From the NCBI GenBank assembly GCA_937872445.1, contig CALMSL010000064.1, forward strand, positions 1 to 53,393: a stretch of 53,393 nucleotides of DNA. Reading direction: 5' to 3'. Below are positions 45,372-53,346 of this stretch, piece after piece; position 1 is the first letter of the stretch; every line of letters begins with the position of its first letter. Origin of the DNA: an uncultured Microbacteriaceae bacterium (GTDB lineage: Bacteria; Actinomycetota; Actinomycetes; Actinomycetales; Microbacteriaceae). The notes under the pieces are model-generated. The model had not been told where the DNA came from. It saw nothing but the letters and a program-made list of their open reading frames with translations, and made no database searches. Both the position numbers and the translations under genes were made by a program.

Positions 45372-46555
45372 CAGGCCACCGCCGTCAGGTGCGGTTCGAG
45401 GCTCTTGCGGGCGAGCGAATACGGCGCGGGGTCGCACGGCGCTGCCTCTCCCGCAATCAGCGCGGCGATCAGTTCGCCGGTGATGGGGGCGAGCCCGATT
45501 CCGGCGCCCTCGTGACCTGTCGCGTGCCACAGCCCGGGCATCCGATGATCCGGGCTTACGAGCGGCAGGTGATCCGGCATGAACGGCCGGAAGCCGCCGT
45601 AGGTGCGGATGACCGCCTGGTCGGCGAGGAACGGGAACAGCCGGATCGCTTTCGCCGCGACCTGGGCGATGGTGTCCACGCGCAGCCGGTCATCGAAGCC
45701 GAGCTGTTCGCGGGAGGAACCAATCAGGACATTGCCGGACTCGGTCGACTCGACGACGCCGGAGGTTTGCAGTGCCGCGTCGCCGGAGCCGACGGCGCCC
45801 ACGTAATCCGCGTCGTACACCTTGTGGAAGATTCGTTTCGGCGTCCGGGAGGTTACGAGAACCATTCCGCGCCGCGGCCGCACCGGAAGCGTCACGCCGA
45901 GGGTGCGGGCGACCTCGCCTGACCACGGGCCGGCGGCGACGATGATCGCGTCGGCGCGGAGCTCGCCCTCGTTCGTGGCGATGCCCAGAAGCGTGCCGTT
46001 CGCATCGAGGATGGGCCCGGAGAGGTTCACGTTCTGCCTGACGCGCGCGCCGTGCCGCCGCGCGGAGGCGAGAAGCGCTTCCGCCGCGTTCACGGGGTGC
46101 ACCTGGGCGTCCTGCGGGTAGTGGACCGCGGCCGTGATTGCGGGGTTGAGGTCGGGTTCAAGGCTCAGCGCTTCCGGCACGGACAGTTCGCGGGCATCCA
46201 CCCCGGCGGACCGCTGGGCGGCGGCGAAGCGCAGGAGCGGGGCCGCGCCGTCCTCGGTCGTCGCCACGACCAGTCCGCCCTTCGGTTCGTATTCGATCCC
46301 GGGGAACCCGTCGCCGAGTTCGTCGGCAAGTTCGCGGACCAGCGCGGGCCAGCGTTTCGCGGCGGCGAGGGCCATGACGAGTTCGGGTCCCGGCGCCTTG
46401 TCGGAGACGAGGAGATTGCCTTCGCCGCGAGCGGTCGTGGCCGATGCCGCGGTGGAACGATCGATCACGGTGACATCGAGTCCGGCCATCGCCAGGCTTC
46501 GCGCGCAGGCGGCACCGACGATGCCGGCGCCGATCACGATGGCGCTGCCCACCAT
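45371..46555 (-). CDS. D-hydroxyproline dehydrogenase, FAD catalytic subunit (HcnC/DadA-like)
   Basis: 394 residues of the DAO-type FAD oxidoreductase family. SAIVIGAGIVGAACARSLAM is the N-terminal Rossmann motif, and ATTARGEGNLLVSDKAPGPE follows. IIVAAGPWSGEVARTLGVTL and PVRPRRGMVLVTS lie mid-sequence. FRPFMPDHLPLVSPDHRMPG and HATGHEGAGIGLAPITGELI are the C-terminal FAD-contact motifs. It is first in the catabolic operon. GGAGG lies eight bases before the ATG, and an operator-like dyad lies 30 bases upstream. The substrate is inferred from the adjacent epimerase; proline or sarcosine oxidase-like alternatives exist in the family. Confidence 0.87.
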   Translation of the reverse strand: MVGSAIVIGAGIVGAACARSLAMAGLDVTVIDRSTAASATTARGEGNLLVSDKAPGPELVMALAAAKRWPALVRELADELGDGFPGIEYEPKGGLVVATTEDGAAPLLRFAAAQRSAGVDARELSVPEALSLEPDLNPAITAAVHYPQDAQVHPVNAAEALLASARRHGARVRQNVNLSGPILDANGTLLGIATNEGELRADAIIVAAGPWSGEVARTLGVTLPVRPRRGMVLVTSRTPKRIFHKVYDADYVGAVGSGDAALQTSGVVESTESGNVLIGSSREQLGFDDRLRVDTIAQVAAKAIRLFPFLADQAVIRTYGGFRPFMPDHLPLVSPDHRMPGLWHATGHEGAGIGLAPITGELIAALIAGEAAPCDPAPYSLARKSLEPHLTAVA

Positions 46556-46584
46556 GTCCCGTCACCTCCCGCAGTCCCGTCAAT

Positions 46585-46602
46585 AATATGTAACATACTA
46601 CA
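46585..46602. promoter_or_regulatory. Predicted GntR operator before the catabolic operon
   Basis: AATATGTAACATACTACA matches the site at 53323-53340 (AATATGTGGCATATTACA) at 15 of 18 positions. It contains the dyad TATGT-A-ACATA. It lies 30 bases before the start of the first catabolic gene. The 102-base gap also contains the region after livF's upstream neighbour, and no other strong signal is seen. A FadR/FCD-type GntR protein is encoded in the same locus and is the obvious candidate binder. Confidence 0.65.
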
Positions 46603-46657
46603 AGGCGATTCGCCCGCCGGGCAAGGCATTCGCGGCCCGCATTCGCGCTCCGGGACG

Positions 46658-47368
46658 CTACGCGCCGAGGTAGGCGTCGATGATCCGCGGGTCGGCAATC
46701 ATGTCCTTCGCGTTGCCTTCGAGGGTCGTCGCGCCCTCCTCGATCACGTAAGCGCGATCCGTCACTTTCAGTGCGGCGCGCGCGTTCTGCTCGACGAGCA
46801 AAACGGTCGTTCCCTCGTCCCGGATGTCGCTGATCACCCTCATCACCTGGGCCACGATCAACGGCGCGAGACCCATCGACGGTTCATCCAGCATGAGCAT
46901 CTTCGGCCCCGCGATGAGCGCGCGGCCGATCGCGAGCATCTGCTGCTCGCCGCCGGACAGCGTTCCGCCCTGCTGCGCCTTCCGCTCATCCAGGAGCGGC
47001 AGCAGTTCGTAGACGTGCTTCAACCTCTTCTGGATCAGACCGCGATCCTTCACGAGGTACCCGCCCAGCAGCAGATTCTCGTGAACCGAGAGCGTGCTGA
47101 AGATGCGGCGCCCCTCCGGCACGTGGATGAGCCCTGCGGCGACCACGTCCCACGGTTTGCCTTTGGAGATGTCAGCGCCGTTGAACGTCACCGTTCCCGA
47201 CTGCGGGTTCATGAGCGCCGAGGCCGTCGACAGGGTTGTCGTCTTCCCGGCGCCATTGTTCCCGAGGAGCGCCACGATCTCGCCTTCCTCGACCTTCAGG
47301 CTCAGTCCGCGCAGCGCCTGAACCTTGCCGTAGAAGACTTCAACATTGTCGAACTCAAGCATCGCCAT
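46658..47368 (-). CDS. livF: LIV-type ABC transporter ATP-binding protein
   Basis: 236 residues. It has Walker A LLGNNGAGKTTTLSTASALM, Q-loop region GLIHVPEGRRIFSTLSVHEN, signature TLSGGEQQMLAIGRAL and Walker B MLMLDEPSMGLAPLI with the switch His replaced by LLVEQNA, as is normal for LivF. The ATG at 47366-47368 has GGAGGT eight bases upstream and overlaps the end of livG by 14 bases. It is last in the importer operon. The substrate is inferred from context to be hydroxyproline or a related imino acid. Confidence 0.93.
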   Translation of the reverse strand: MAMLEFDNVEVFYGKVQALRGLSLKVEEGEIVALLGNNGAGKTTTLSTASALMNPQSGTVTFNGADISKGKPWDVVAAGLIHVPEGRRIFSTLSVHENLLLGGYLVKDRGLIQKRLKHVYELLPLLDERKAQQGGTLSGGEQQMLAIGRALIAGPKMLMLDEPSMGLAPLIVAQVMRVISDIRDEGTTVLLVEQNARAALKVTDRAYVIEEGATTLEGNAKDMIADPRIIDAYLGA

Positions 47369-48152
47369 GAGCCGGCACCTCCTCGTCTTCGTCATCCTTG
47401 CCGAGATACGCTTCGATCACGGCGGGGTTCGCTTTCACTTCGGCCGGGGTGCCGTCGGCAATTTCCTTGCCGAAGTTCATCACGACGATGCGCTCGGAAA
47501 CCTCCATCACGAGGCCCATGTCGTGTTCGATGAGAACCACCGCAGTCCCGAGGTCGCGGATGCGGCGAACCAGTTCGAGCAGCGACTGCTTCTCCGAGTG
47601 GTTGAGGCCCGCGGCCGGTTCGTCCAGCAGCAGGAGCTCCGCCTTTCGCGCGAGTGCCCGCGCAATCTCGACCTGCTTCTGCTGCCCATACGACAGGTTG
47701 CGGATCGGAACCCCGCGACGGCCCCGGTACCCGACGAAGTCGAGCCAGTAGTGGGCTTCGGCGGTGTAGTGCGCTTCGCTGCGCCTGAACCGCGGCGTGT
47801 GGAAGATCGCATCCAGGAAGTTCTGGCCACCGTACAGGTGCATTCCGGCCCGCACGTTGTCGAGCACCGTCATGTCGTGGAACAGCCTCAGGTTCTGGAA
47901 CGTGCGCGACACGCCCTCGTGGGCGATGTCCGCGGGGCGCTTGCCGGTGATGTCCACCCCGTTGAGCAGGACGGATCCGCCGGTCGGCTTGTAGAACCCC
48001 GTGATGCAGTTGAACGCCGACGTCTTCCCGGCGCCGTTCGGCCCGATGACCGCGATGATCTCCTTCGCATTCGCGGTGAAGCTGAGGCCATCGACGGCCT
48101 TGACCCCGCCGAACGCGATTTCGAGGTCCCTGACCTCCAGTACGGCGCTCAT
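47355..48152 (-). CDS. livG: LIV-type ABC transporter ATP-binding protein
   Basis: 265 residues. It has Walker A AVIGPNGAGKTSAFNCITGF, GVSRTFQNLRLFHDMTVLDN (the LivG-typical Q-loop), signature NLSYGQQKQVEIARALA, Walker B LLLLDEPAAGLNHSEK and switch VLIEHDMGLVMEVSERIVVM. The A-G-L-N and IEHDM forms separate LivG from LivF. It overlaps livM by four bases (ATGA). Confidence 0.94.
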   Translation of the reverse strand: MSAVLEVRDLEIAFGGVKAVDGLSFTANAKEIIAVIGPNGAGKTSAFNCITGFYKPTGGSVLLNGVDITGKRPADIAHEGVSRTFQNLRLFHDMTVLDNVRAGMHLYGGQNFLDAIFHTPRFRRSEAHYTAEAHYWLDFVGYRGRRGVPIRNLSYGQQKQVEIARALARKAELLLLDEPAAGLNHSEKQSLLELVRRIRDLGTAVVLIEHDMGLVMEVSERIVVMNFGKEIADGTPAEVKANPAVIEAYLGKDDEDEEVPAHGDA

Positions 48153-49207
48153 TTCTTCAATCCGTTCGCCAGCGCGGCCAGTTCCCGTTCGGCCTTCGTG
48201 CGTTCGGCCTCAGCGCCCCTCGGCGGCCAGAACCCCTGCGGGCGGAACACCATGACGACGACGAGCAGGATGCCGAACAGCAAATACCGGTAGGACGAGA
48301 AGTCCCGCAGGAACTCCGGCAGAAGGCTGATGGCCAGAGCACCGAGAACGACGCCCTTCATGTTCCCCATGCCGCCGAGCACGACCGCCATGAGCACGAG
48401 CGCCGACTGGAGGAAGACGAAGCTCATCGGAGAAATCGCGGTCAGGTGGGAGGCGAACAGCATCCCGCCGAACCCGCCCCAGACTGCACCGAAAATGTAC
48501 GCCAGGAGCTTCACCTTGTAGGTGTGGATGCCCATCGCCTCGGCGGCATCCTCATCCTCCTTCACGAACTTCCACGCCCGCCCAAGGCGGGACCTGCCGA
48601 GCCGGGCCGCCGCGAGCACGAGGCCCGCGACGATGATGACCGTCAGGTAGTAGAAGATCACCGGGTTCTGGAAGTCGATATGACCGATCACGAGGAAGCC
48701 GGGAATTCCGAAGATCCCGGACGGACCGCCCGTGATGGTGAGGTTGTTGGCGGTGATCCGGGTGATTTCGCCGAACCCCAGGGTCACAATGGCCAGGTAG
48801 TCGCTGCGCAGCCGAAGCGTTGGCGCTCCGATGATGAGTCCCGCGAGGATGCACATGACGATCACGGCGGGCAGCGTGAACAGCACCGGCAACTCGAACG
48901 CCTTGGAGATGATTCCCGCCGTGTACGCGCCCACCGCGAGAAACGCGATGTACCCGAGGTCGAGAAGGCCGCAGTACCCGACGACGATGTTCAATCCGGC
49001 AGCCAGCACCACGAAGATCGCCGCCGTCGTCATGATGTTGAGCGCATAGGGCGTGGCGATGAGGAATGGCATCAGGAGGGCGATGCCCAGCGCGACCAGG
49101 CCGATGTACTTATTCTCGAAAATGCTGCTGAGCCAGGCGCCGAAACCGCGCTTTTTGGCCTCCGCCTCCACCGTGTGGATGCTTTCCGTGCTGTTGTCGA
49201 TGGTCAT
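48149..49207 (-). CDS. livM: LIV-type ABC transporter permease
   Basis: 352 residues. The N-terminal cytoplasmic tail of about 35 residues is polar, and eight or more hydrophobic segments follow. The LivM signature GYCGLLDLGYIAFLAVGAYT lies near residue 80. The C-terminal loop has AWKFVKEDEDAAEAMGIHTY and GGMGNMKGVVLGALAISLLP. The ATG at 49205-49207 is one base after the livH stop; a GTG three codons earlier is the alternative. It pairs with LivH in the membrane. Confidence 0.92.
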   Translation of the reverse strand: MTIDNSTESIHTVEAEAKKRGFGAWLSSIFENKYIGLVALGIALLMPFLIATPYALNIMTTAAIFVVLAAGLNIVVGYCGLLDLGYIAFLAVGAYTAGIISKAFELPVLFTLPAVIVMCILAGLIIGAPTLRLRSDYLAIVTLGFGEITRITANNLTITGGPSGIFGIPGFLVIGHIDFQNPVIFYYLTVIIVAGLVLAAARLGRSRLGRAWKFVKEDEDAAEAMGIHTYKVKLLAYIFGAVWGGFGGMLFASHLTAISPMSFVFLQSALVLMAVVLGGMGNMKGVVLGALAISLLPEFLRDFSSYRYLLFGILLVVVMVFRPQGFWPPRGAEAERTKAERELAALANGLKK

Positions 49208-49208
49208 G

Positions 49209-50111
49209 TCACACACGCTCCGTCACGCGCTCGCCGAGGATGCCCGTTGGCCGCAGGGTAAGGAAGAGGATGAGCACGGCGAACGCGAACGCATCCCGCC
49301 ACTGCCCGCCCACGAGTTGGGAACCGATCGATTCGACGAGGCCGAGAACCAGTCCGCCGAGCATCGCGCCCCGGATGTTGCCGATGCCGCCGATCACGGC
49401 CGCGGTGAACGCTTTGAGGCCGATGATGAACCCCATGAGAAAGTCGATTTTGCCGTAGTACGCGCCGGCCATCACGCCCGCAGCGCCCGCGAGGGCCGAA
49501 CCGATGAAGAACGTGCGGCTGATCACCTTGTTCACGTTGACCCCCATGAGCAGGGAGCCCTTCATGTCGAGGGAGATCGAGCGCATCGCCCGACCGGTCG
49601 ACGTTCGCCTGATGTACAGATCGAGAGCGAACATGAGAACGCCGGCGATGAGCATGAGGATGATTTGCGGAAGCGTGACCCTGGCACCGAGCACCAGAAC
49701 GAAGTCACCGTCCAGACGCACCGGGAATCCGCGCGGGTTGGGGCTCGCAATGGCTGAAACGCCATACTCGAGAGCGAAGGACGCTCCCACCGCCGTTATC
49801 AGCACCGCCAGTCGCGGGGCGCCGCGCAACGGCTTGTACGCCAGCTTTTCGACGATGACGCCGATCGTGCCGGTGAGCAGCATGCTGATCATCATGACGA
49901 CGATGAGCGCAAACAGCCCGAGCGCCTGGAACGTCCCGCCGAGCGAGGTCAGAATCGCGTAGCCGATGAACGCGCCGACCATGTAGATGTCGCCGTGCGC
50001 GAAGTTCAAGAGTTTGATGATGCCGTAGACCATGCTGTAACCCAGCGCGATCAGGGCGTAGAAGGAACCGACGAACAACCCGTCCCAGATGACTTGAGTT
50101 ACTTGATCCAT
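49209..50111 (-). CDS. livH: LIV-type ABC transporter permease
   Basis: 300 residues. MDQVTQVIWDGLFVGSFYAL begins the first helix, and ALGYSMVYGIIKLLNFAHGD is the LivH signature. SISLDMKGSLLMGVNVNKVI and AAVIGGIGNIRGAMLGGLVL are the conserved cytoplasmic loops. The start is the ATG at 50109-50111, with GGAG nine bases upstream; the longer open frame lacks support. It is separated from the binding-protein gene by 82 bases containing a strong hairpin. Confidence 0.93.
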   Translation of the reverse strand: MDQVTQVIWDGLFVGSFYALIALGYSMVYGIIKLLNFAHGDIYMVGAFIGYAILTSLGGTFQALGLFALIVVMMISMLLTGTIGVIVEKLAYKPLRGAPRLAVLITAVGASFALEYGVSAIASPNPRGFPVRLDGDFVLVLGARVTLPQIILMLIAGVLMFALDLYIRRTSTGRAMRSISLDMKGSLLMGVNVNKVISRTFFIGSALAGAAGVMAGAYYGKIDFLMGFIIGLKAFTAAVIGGIGNIRGAMLGGLVLGLVESIGSQLVGGQWRDAFAFAVLILFLTLRPTGILGERVTERV

Positions 50112-50142
50112 AGCAGTCTGCTCCGTTGCAGTGATAACGGCA

Positions 50143-50182
50143 GGATGCCGTGGTCGGTATTGGCGCGCCGACCACGGCATCC
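50143..50182 (-). promoter_or_regulatory. 15-bp intercistronic hairpin after the binding-protein gene
   Basis: 50143-50157 (GGATGCCGTGGTCGG) is the perfect complement of 50168-50182, with a ten-base loop. It lies 11 bases after the livJ stop and 31 bases before the livH start. No U-tract follows, so some transcription should continue. Hairpins here are typical of ABC importer operons in which the binding protein must be made in excess; they either terminate part of the transcripts or protect the livJ mRNA from 3' decay. Confidence 0.82.
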
Positions 50183-50193
50183 GCCATCAGGTG

Positions 50194-51363
50194 TTACTGA
50201 AGGTCGTCGAACAGCTGGAAGTCGCCGTTCTTCATGACCAGAATGACGAATCCACCGTTGGCGAGCGTGTGCTCCGGCGTGAACGACAGCGGACCGGAGA
50301 ACGCCTTGAAGTCCTTGATGCCTTCCAGCGCCTTGATCACGTCATCCGTCTTCGTGTTGCCCGCAGCCTTGAACGCGGCAGCGGCCAGACGAACGGCGTC
50401 GTACGACTGCGTCGAGTACGGCTTCGGGTCATCGCCGAAGGCCTTCTTGTAGTCGGCGATCCAGCCCTCTGCACCCTTGATGGTGTTGGGGGTCGGAGTC
50501 ATCGTCGCGAAGACGCCCTCCGCTGCGGGGCCGGCGATTGTGGCCAGCGTCGGGTCGGCACTGCCGTCCGCGACCATGATGTGGCCCGTGTAACCGGCCT
50601 TCTTGAGCTGGTCGATGATCAGACCGCCCTCCTGGTAGTACCCGGTCCAGTAGAGCAGGTCGGCGTTCGAGCCGATGATGTCCCTGACCACCGAGGAGTA
50701 GTCGCTCTCACCGGCGTTGACCGATGTCTTCAGAACGACCTTCGCCGCGCCGTCCGCTTCGATCTGCTTTGCGGTCTCGGTCGTGATGTCCACCGAGTAG
50801 CTGGTGTTGTCATCGACGAGCGCAACCGACTTGTAGCCCTGCTTCTTGATGAACTTCAGCGCCGCGGTCGACTGCTGCAGGCCGGTCCCGTTGATGAGGA
50901 ACACGTTCTTCAAGCCCTCCTTGACGAGGTCCTGCGAGTTCGCCGCGGGGATGATCATCGGGATGCCTGCCTTGTTGAAGATCGGCAGGGTGGGGAGCGT
51001 CGCGCCGGAGCAGTAGCCGCCGACGGAAATGACAACTCCGCTCGAGACGAGCTTGTTGGCGCTCGCGACGGCCTGCTGCGCGTCACACGCGCCGTCGGCG
51101 ATCTGAAGTTCGAGCATCCGGCCGTTCAGAACGCCGCCAGCCTTGTTGATTTCATCGACGGCCATTTTCGCGCCGTTGGCCATGCTCGCGCCGGTGGGGG
51201 CGCTGCTGCCGGAGGTCGGGACGATCATCCCGATCTTGATGGGGCCTGAGTCGGTGCTGGTGCCGCCACCGCCGCCCAAGAGCCCGCCGCTGCACGCGGA
51301 TGTCGCAAGCAGGACCGCTGTGGCAATGCCCAGCATCCCGATCGTGCGCTTTCGGAAGTTCAT
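50194..51363 (-). CDS. livJ: LIV-type ABC transporter substrate-binding lipoprotein
   Basis: 389 residues. The signal peptide MNFRKRTIGMLGIATAVLLA ends in lipobox TSAC near residue 24, with a Gly-rich linker after it. The type I binding-protein fold is shown by IKIGMIVPTSGSSAPTGASM, KMAVDEINKAGGVLNGRMLE and SVALVDDNTSYSVDITTETA. STQSYDAVRLAAAAFKAAG lies near the C-terminus. It is anchored in the outer leaflet and would bind the imported substrate. AAGGAG lies nine bases before the ATG. It is first in the importer operon and has its own promoter at 51444-51472. Confidence 0.94.
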   Translation of the reverse strand: MNFRKRTIGMLGIATAVLLATSACSGGLLGGGGGTSTDSGPIKIGMIVPTSGSSAPTGASMANGAKMAVDEINKAGGVLNGRMLELQIADGACDAQQAVASANKLVSSGVVISVGGYCSGATLPTLPIFNKAGIPMIIPAANSQDLVKEGLKNVFLINGTGLQQSTAALKFIKKQGYKSVALVDDNTSYSVDITTETAKQIEADGAAKVVLKTSVNAGESDYSSVVRDIIGSNADLLYWTGYYQEGGLIIDQLKKAGYTGHIMVADGSADPTLATIAGPAAEGVFATMTPTPNTIKGAEGWIADYKKAFGDDPKPYSTQSYDAVRLAAAAFKAAGNTKTDDVIKALEGIKDFKAFSGPLSFTPEHTLANGGFVILVMKNGDFQLFDDLQ

Positions 51364-51440
51364 TTTCTGCCTCTCCTTTGATGGTGAAAACGGGGCGACG
51401 TGCAGACGGGCTGTGCGCCGTCTTCAGACACTCCACTCGC

Positions 51441-51472
51441 TGTAGAATATGACATGTCACATGTGGGGTCAA
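51441..51472 (-). promoter_or_regulatory. livJ promoter with operator-like dyad in the spacer
   Basis: On the minus strand, TTGACC (51467-51472) and TATTCT (51444-51449) are separated by exactly 17 bases. The spacer holds ACATGTGACATGT and the perfect dyad TGACATGTCA. The segment CATATTCTACA resembles the half-site in the other two predicted operators. A repressor bound here would block RNA polymerase directly. The -35 hexamer overlaps the stop codon of the GntR gene. Confidence 0.75.
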
Positions 51473-52143
51473 CTCGCACTGTCCGCACCGGGGCCCCACC
51501 ACGCCAGGACATGGGCAAAATGGCTGGCCATCAGCGAGCTGAGCGCCTCGCCGTCGCCGCTCTCCATCAGATCGAGCATCTCGTGATGCTCCCGCCCCGA
51601 CTTGCTCAGCTCGGGGGTGTTCGTCATTTTCGCGAGACCCACCATCCTGGTCTGGGACCGAAGCTCCCGGATCAGCTCGACGAGGCGGCGGTTGCCGTGG
51701 AGTCCGATGAGGCCGAGATGGAACTCGCGGTCGGCGTCCAGAAACTCCGTCAGGTTTCCGGCATCCGCGTGCTCGCTGATGAGGTCGGCCAGATGCCGCC
51801 ACTTCGAGATCTCCTCAACGGAGATCGTCGTCGCGAGGCTCGCCATGATGGGCGCCTCGAGCAGCGTCCGGATCTCGATGATCTCCTGGAGGTCCTGGCG
51901 GCTCACCTCGGTGACGCGGAAACCCTTGTTGGCGACGGACTTCACAAAGCCCCGCTGCTCCAGGTCCAGCATCGCCTCGCGCACGGGCGTCGCCGACACC
52001 TCGAATTCGGCCGCCATCGCGGGAACCGTCACCATGGCGCCGGGAGCGAGCTCGCCCGAGACAATGGCTGCGGCGAGAGATTCCCGGATGCGCTCGCGGA
52101 AGCTCGCGACCTTGTCCACCTTGCGAATGCTTGTCATGTTCAT
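51469..52143 (-). CDS. GntR-family (FadR/FCD) transcriptional regulator
   Basis: 224 residues. The winged helix is at residues 10-75 (ASFRERIRESLAAAIVSGEL, VPAMAAEFEVSATPVREAML, LEQRGFVKSVANKGFRV). The all-helical FCD ligand domain follows, with candidate metal ligands in FLDADREFHLGLI, GREHHEMLDLM and LMASHFAHVL. Such regulators commonly respond to small carboxylates, including pathway intermediates. It overlaps the enolase-superfamily gene by four bases (ATGA). Presumably it controls the three hydroxyproline units through the AT-rich dyads described at 46585, 51441 and 53323. Confidence 0.9.
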   Translation of the reverse strand: MNMTSIRKVDKVASFRERIRESLAAAIVSGELAPGAMVTVPAMAAEFEVSATPVREAMLDLEQRGFVKSVANKGFRVTEVSRQDLQEIIEIRTLLEAPIMASLATTISVEEISKWRHLADLISEHADAGNLTEFLDADREFHLGLIGLHGNRRLVELIRELRSQTRMVGLAKMTNTPELSKSGREHHEMLDLMESGDGEALSSLMASHFAHVLAWWGPGADSAS

Positions 52144-53255
52144 CCTGCGTCCTTCGAGTCGATCGTGAAGATCGGGTCGAGGCCTTGTGCCGACACGTCG
52201 ATGCCGAGGCCGGGGCCGGTGGGCGCTGAGCCGCGTCCGCCGACCGACCGCGGGGAATATCCTGCCACGTGTCCATTCGTCCAGTCATTCATGAACGACG
52301 CGTTCTGGAAGTTTTCCGGGCGGGTACTCGCGGCCAGATGGGACACTGCGGCCGTGACGATGTCGCCGCCCCAGGCATCCTCGACCGACACCATCATGTC
52401 CAGTTCCTGCATGAGGTCGCGCATGCGCGCGGCCTCGGTGAGCCCGCCGACTCGGCTGATCTTGATGTTGATCGACACAGCACCCGCCGCGTGCTTCGCG
52501 TGGAAGACATCCTCGGACGTGAGAATCGACTCGTCGAGCACGAGCGGCAACTCGGAGTGGCGCATCGCGAAGATGCAGTCCGCGGTGGACCGGCACGGTT
52601 GCTCGATGAACACCGGCAGCCCCGCCATTTCGCGAAGCGCGATTTGGGCTGCGCGCAGGTTCCACCCGCCGTTGGAGTCGGCCACGATGAGGCTTTCCCG
52701 TTCAGCAACGTCGACGACCGCGCGCGTACGGGCCGCATCGTCGTGCGGGTCGTTTCCCACCTTGAGCTGGAACCGGTGGATGCCCGCCTCCTGCCGTTCA
52801 ACGACGAACGCCGCCATCTCCGCCGGACTACGCAACGGAACCGCCTCATAGAGCGGGAAGTCTTCCTGAAGCACTCCGCCGAGCAGCGCGGAGATCGGCA
52901 GCCCTGCGGCCTTGCCGAGAAGGTCCCAGCACGCGACGTCAATCGCCGATTTGGCATATCCCCCGCCGAGGAGCGCGTGATCCATCGCCCGGCGAACGAC
53001 GGAAATGTTCGTCGGGTCGAGCCCGATGAGTACGCCGGCGAGCGTGTGCAGGGCAGCCCGAACTTCGGCCCAGTGCGTGGGCAGGTAGCGGTTGCCGAGG
53101 GGAGTGATCTCACCCCAGCCTTCGAGTCCTTCGTCGGTACGGAGGCGCACGAGTGTGCCAACCTCGGTCGTCGCGGCGCGGCTGCCGGACATCACGTATT
53201 CTCCGTGCGCGTACTTCAGGTCATACCCGAAGCAGTCGACTGCGATGATCTTCAC
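52140..53255 (-). CDS. Enolase-superfamily (mandelate racemase/MLE) enzyme
   Basis: 371 residues. Metal ligands appear as Asp193 (IVADSNGGWNL), Glu218 (PVFIEQPC) and Asp241 (PLVLDESILTSEDV). The acid/base lysines are Lys165 in HRFQLKVGNDP and Lys265 in INIKISRVGG. The first Lys of the usual K-x-K is Gln163. A lysine pair facing across the barrel fits an epimerase, racemase or cycloisomerase. Known relatives include proline-betaine and 4-hydroxyproline-betaine 2-epimerases (HpbD). No betaine demethylase lies in the window, so the true substrate is open. The start is GTG. It is first in the unit with the GntR gene. Confidence 0.85.
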   Translation of the reverse strand: MKIIAVDCFGYDLKYAHGEYVMSGSRAATTEVGTLVRLRTDEGLEGWGEITPLGNRYLPTHWAEVRAALHTLAGVLIGLDPTNISVVRRAMDHALLGGGYAKSAIDVACWDLLGKAAGLPISALLGGVLQEDFPLYEAVPLRSPAEMAAFVVERQEAGIHRFQLKVGNDPHDDAARTRAVVDVAERESLIVADSNGGWNLRAAQIALREMAGLPVFIEQPCRSTADCIFAMRHSELPLVLDESILTSEDVFHAKHAAGAVSINIKISRVGGLTEAARMRDLMQELDMMVSVEDAWGGDIVTAAVSHLAASTRPENFQNASFMNDWTNGHVAGYSPRSVGGRGSAPTGPGLGIDVSAQGLDPIFTIDSKDAG

Positions 53256-53322
53256 GGGCCTGCACTCCCCTTTCCCTGCATCCTGTATCTCGCCGGAACC
53301 GCGAGGGGTCGGCTACCATGCC

Positions 53323-53340
53323 AATATGTGGCATATTACA
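53323..53340. promoter_or_regulatory. Predicted GntR operator between divergent genes
   Basis: AATATGTGGCATATTACA contains the dyads AATATG-TGG-CATATT and, one step wider, ATGCCA-ATATG-TGGCAT (53318-53334). It matches the site at 46585-46602 at 15 of 18 positions. It lies 68 bases before the enolase-superfamily gene on one strand and just before (or over) the start of the partial gene on the other, so one bound repressor could control both. Confidence 0.65.
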
Positions 53341-53346
53341 GGGCCG

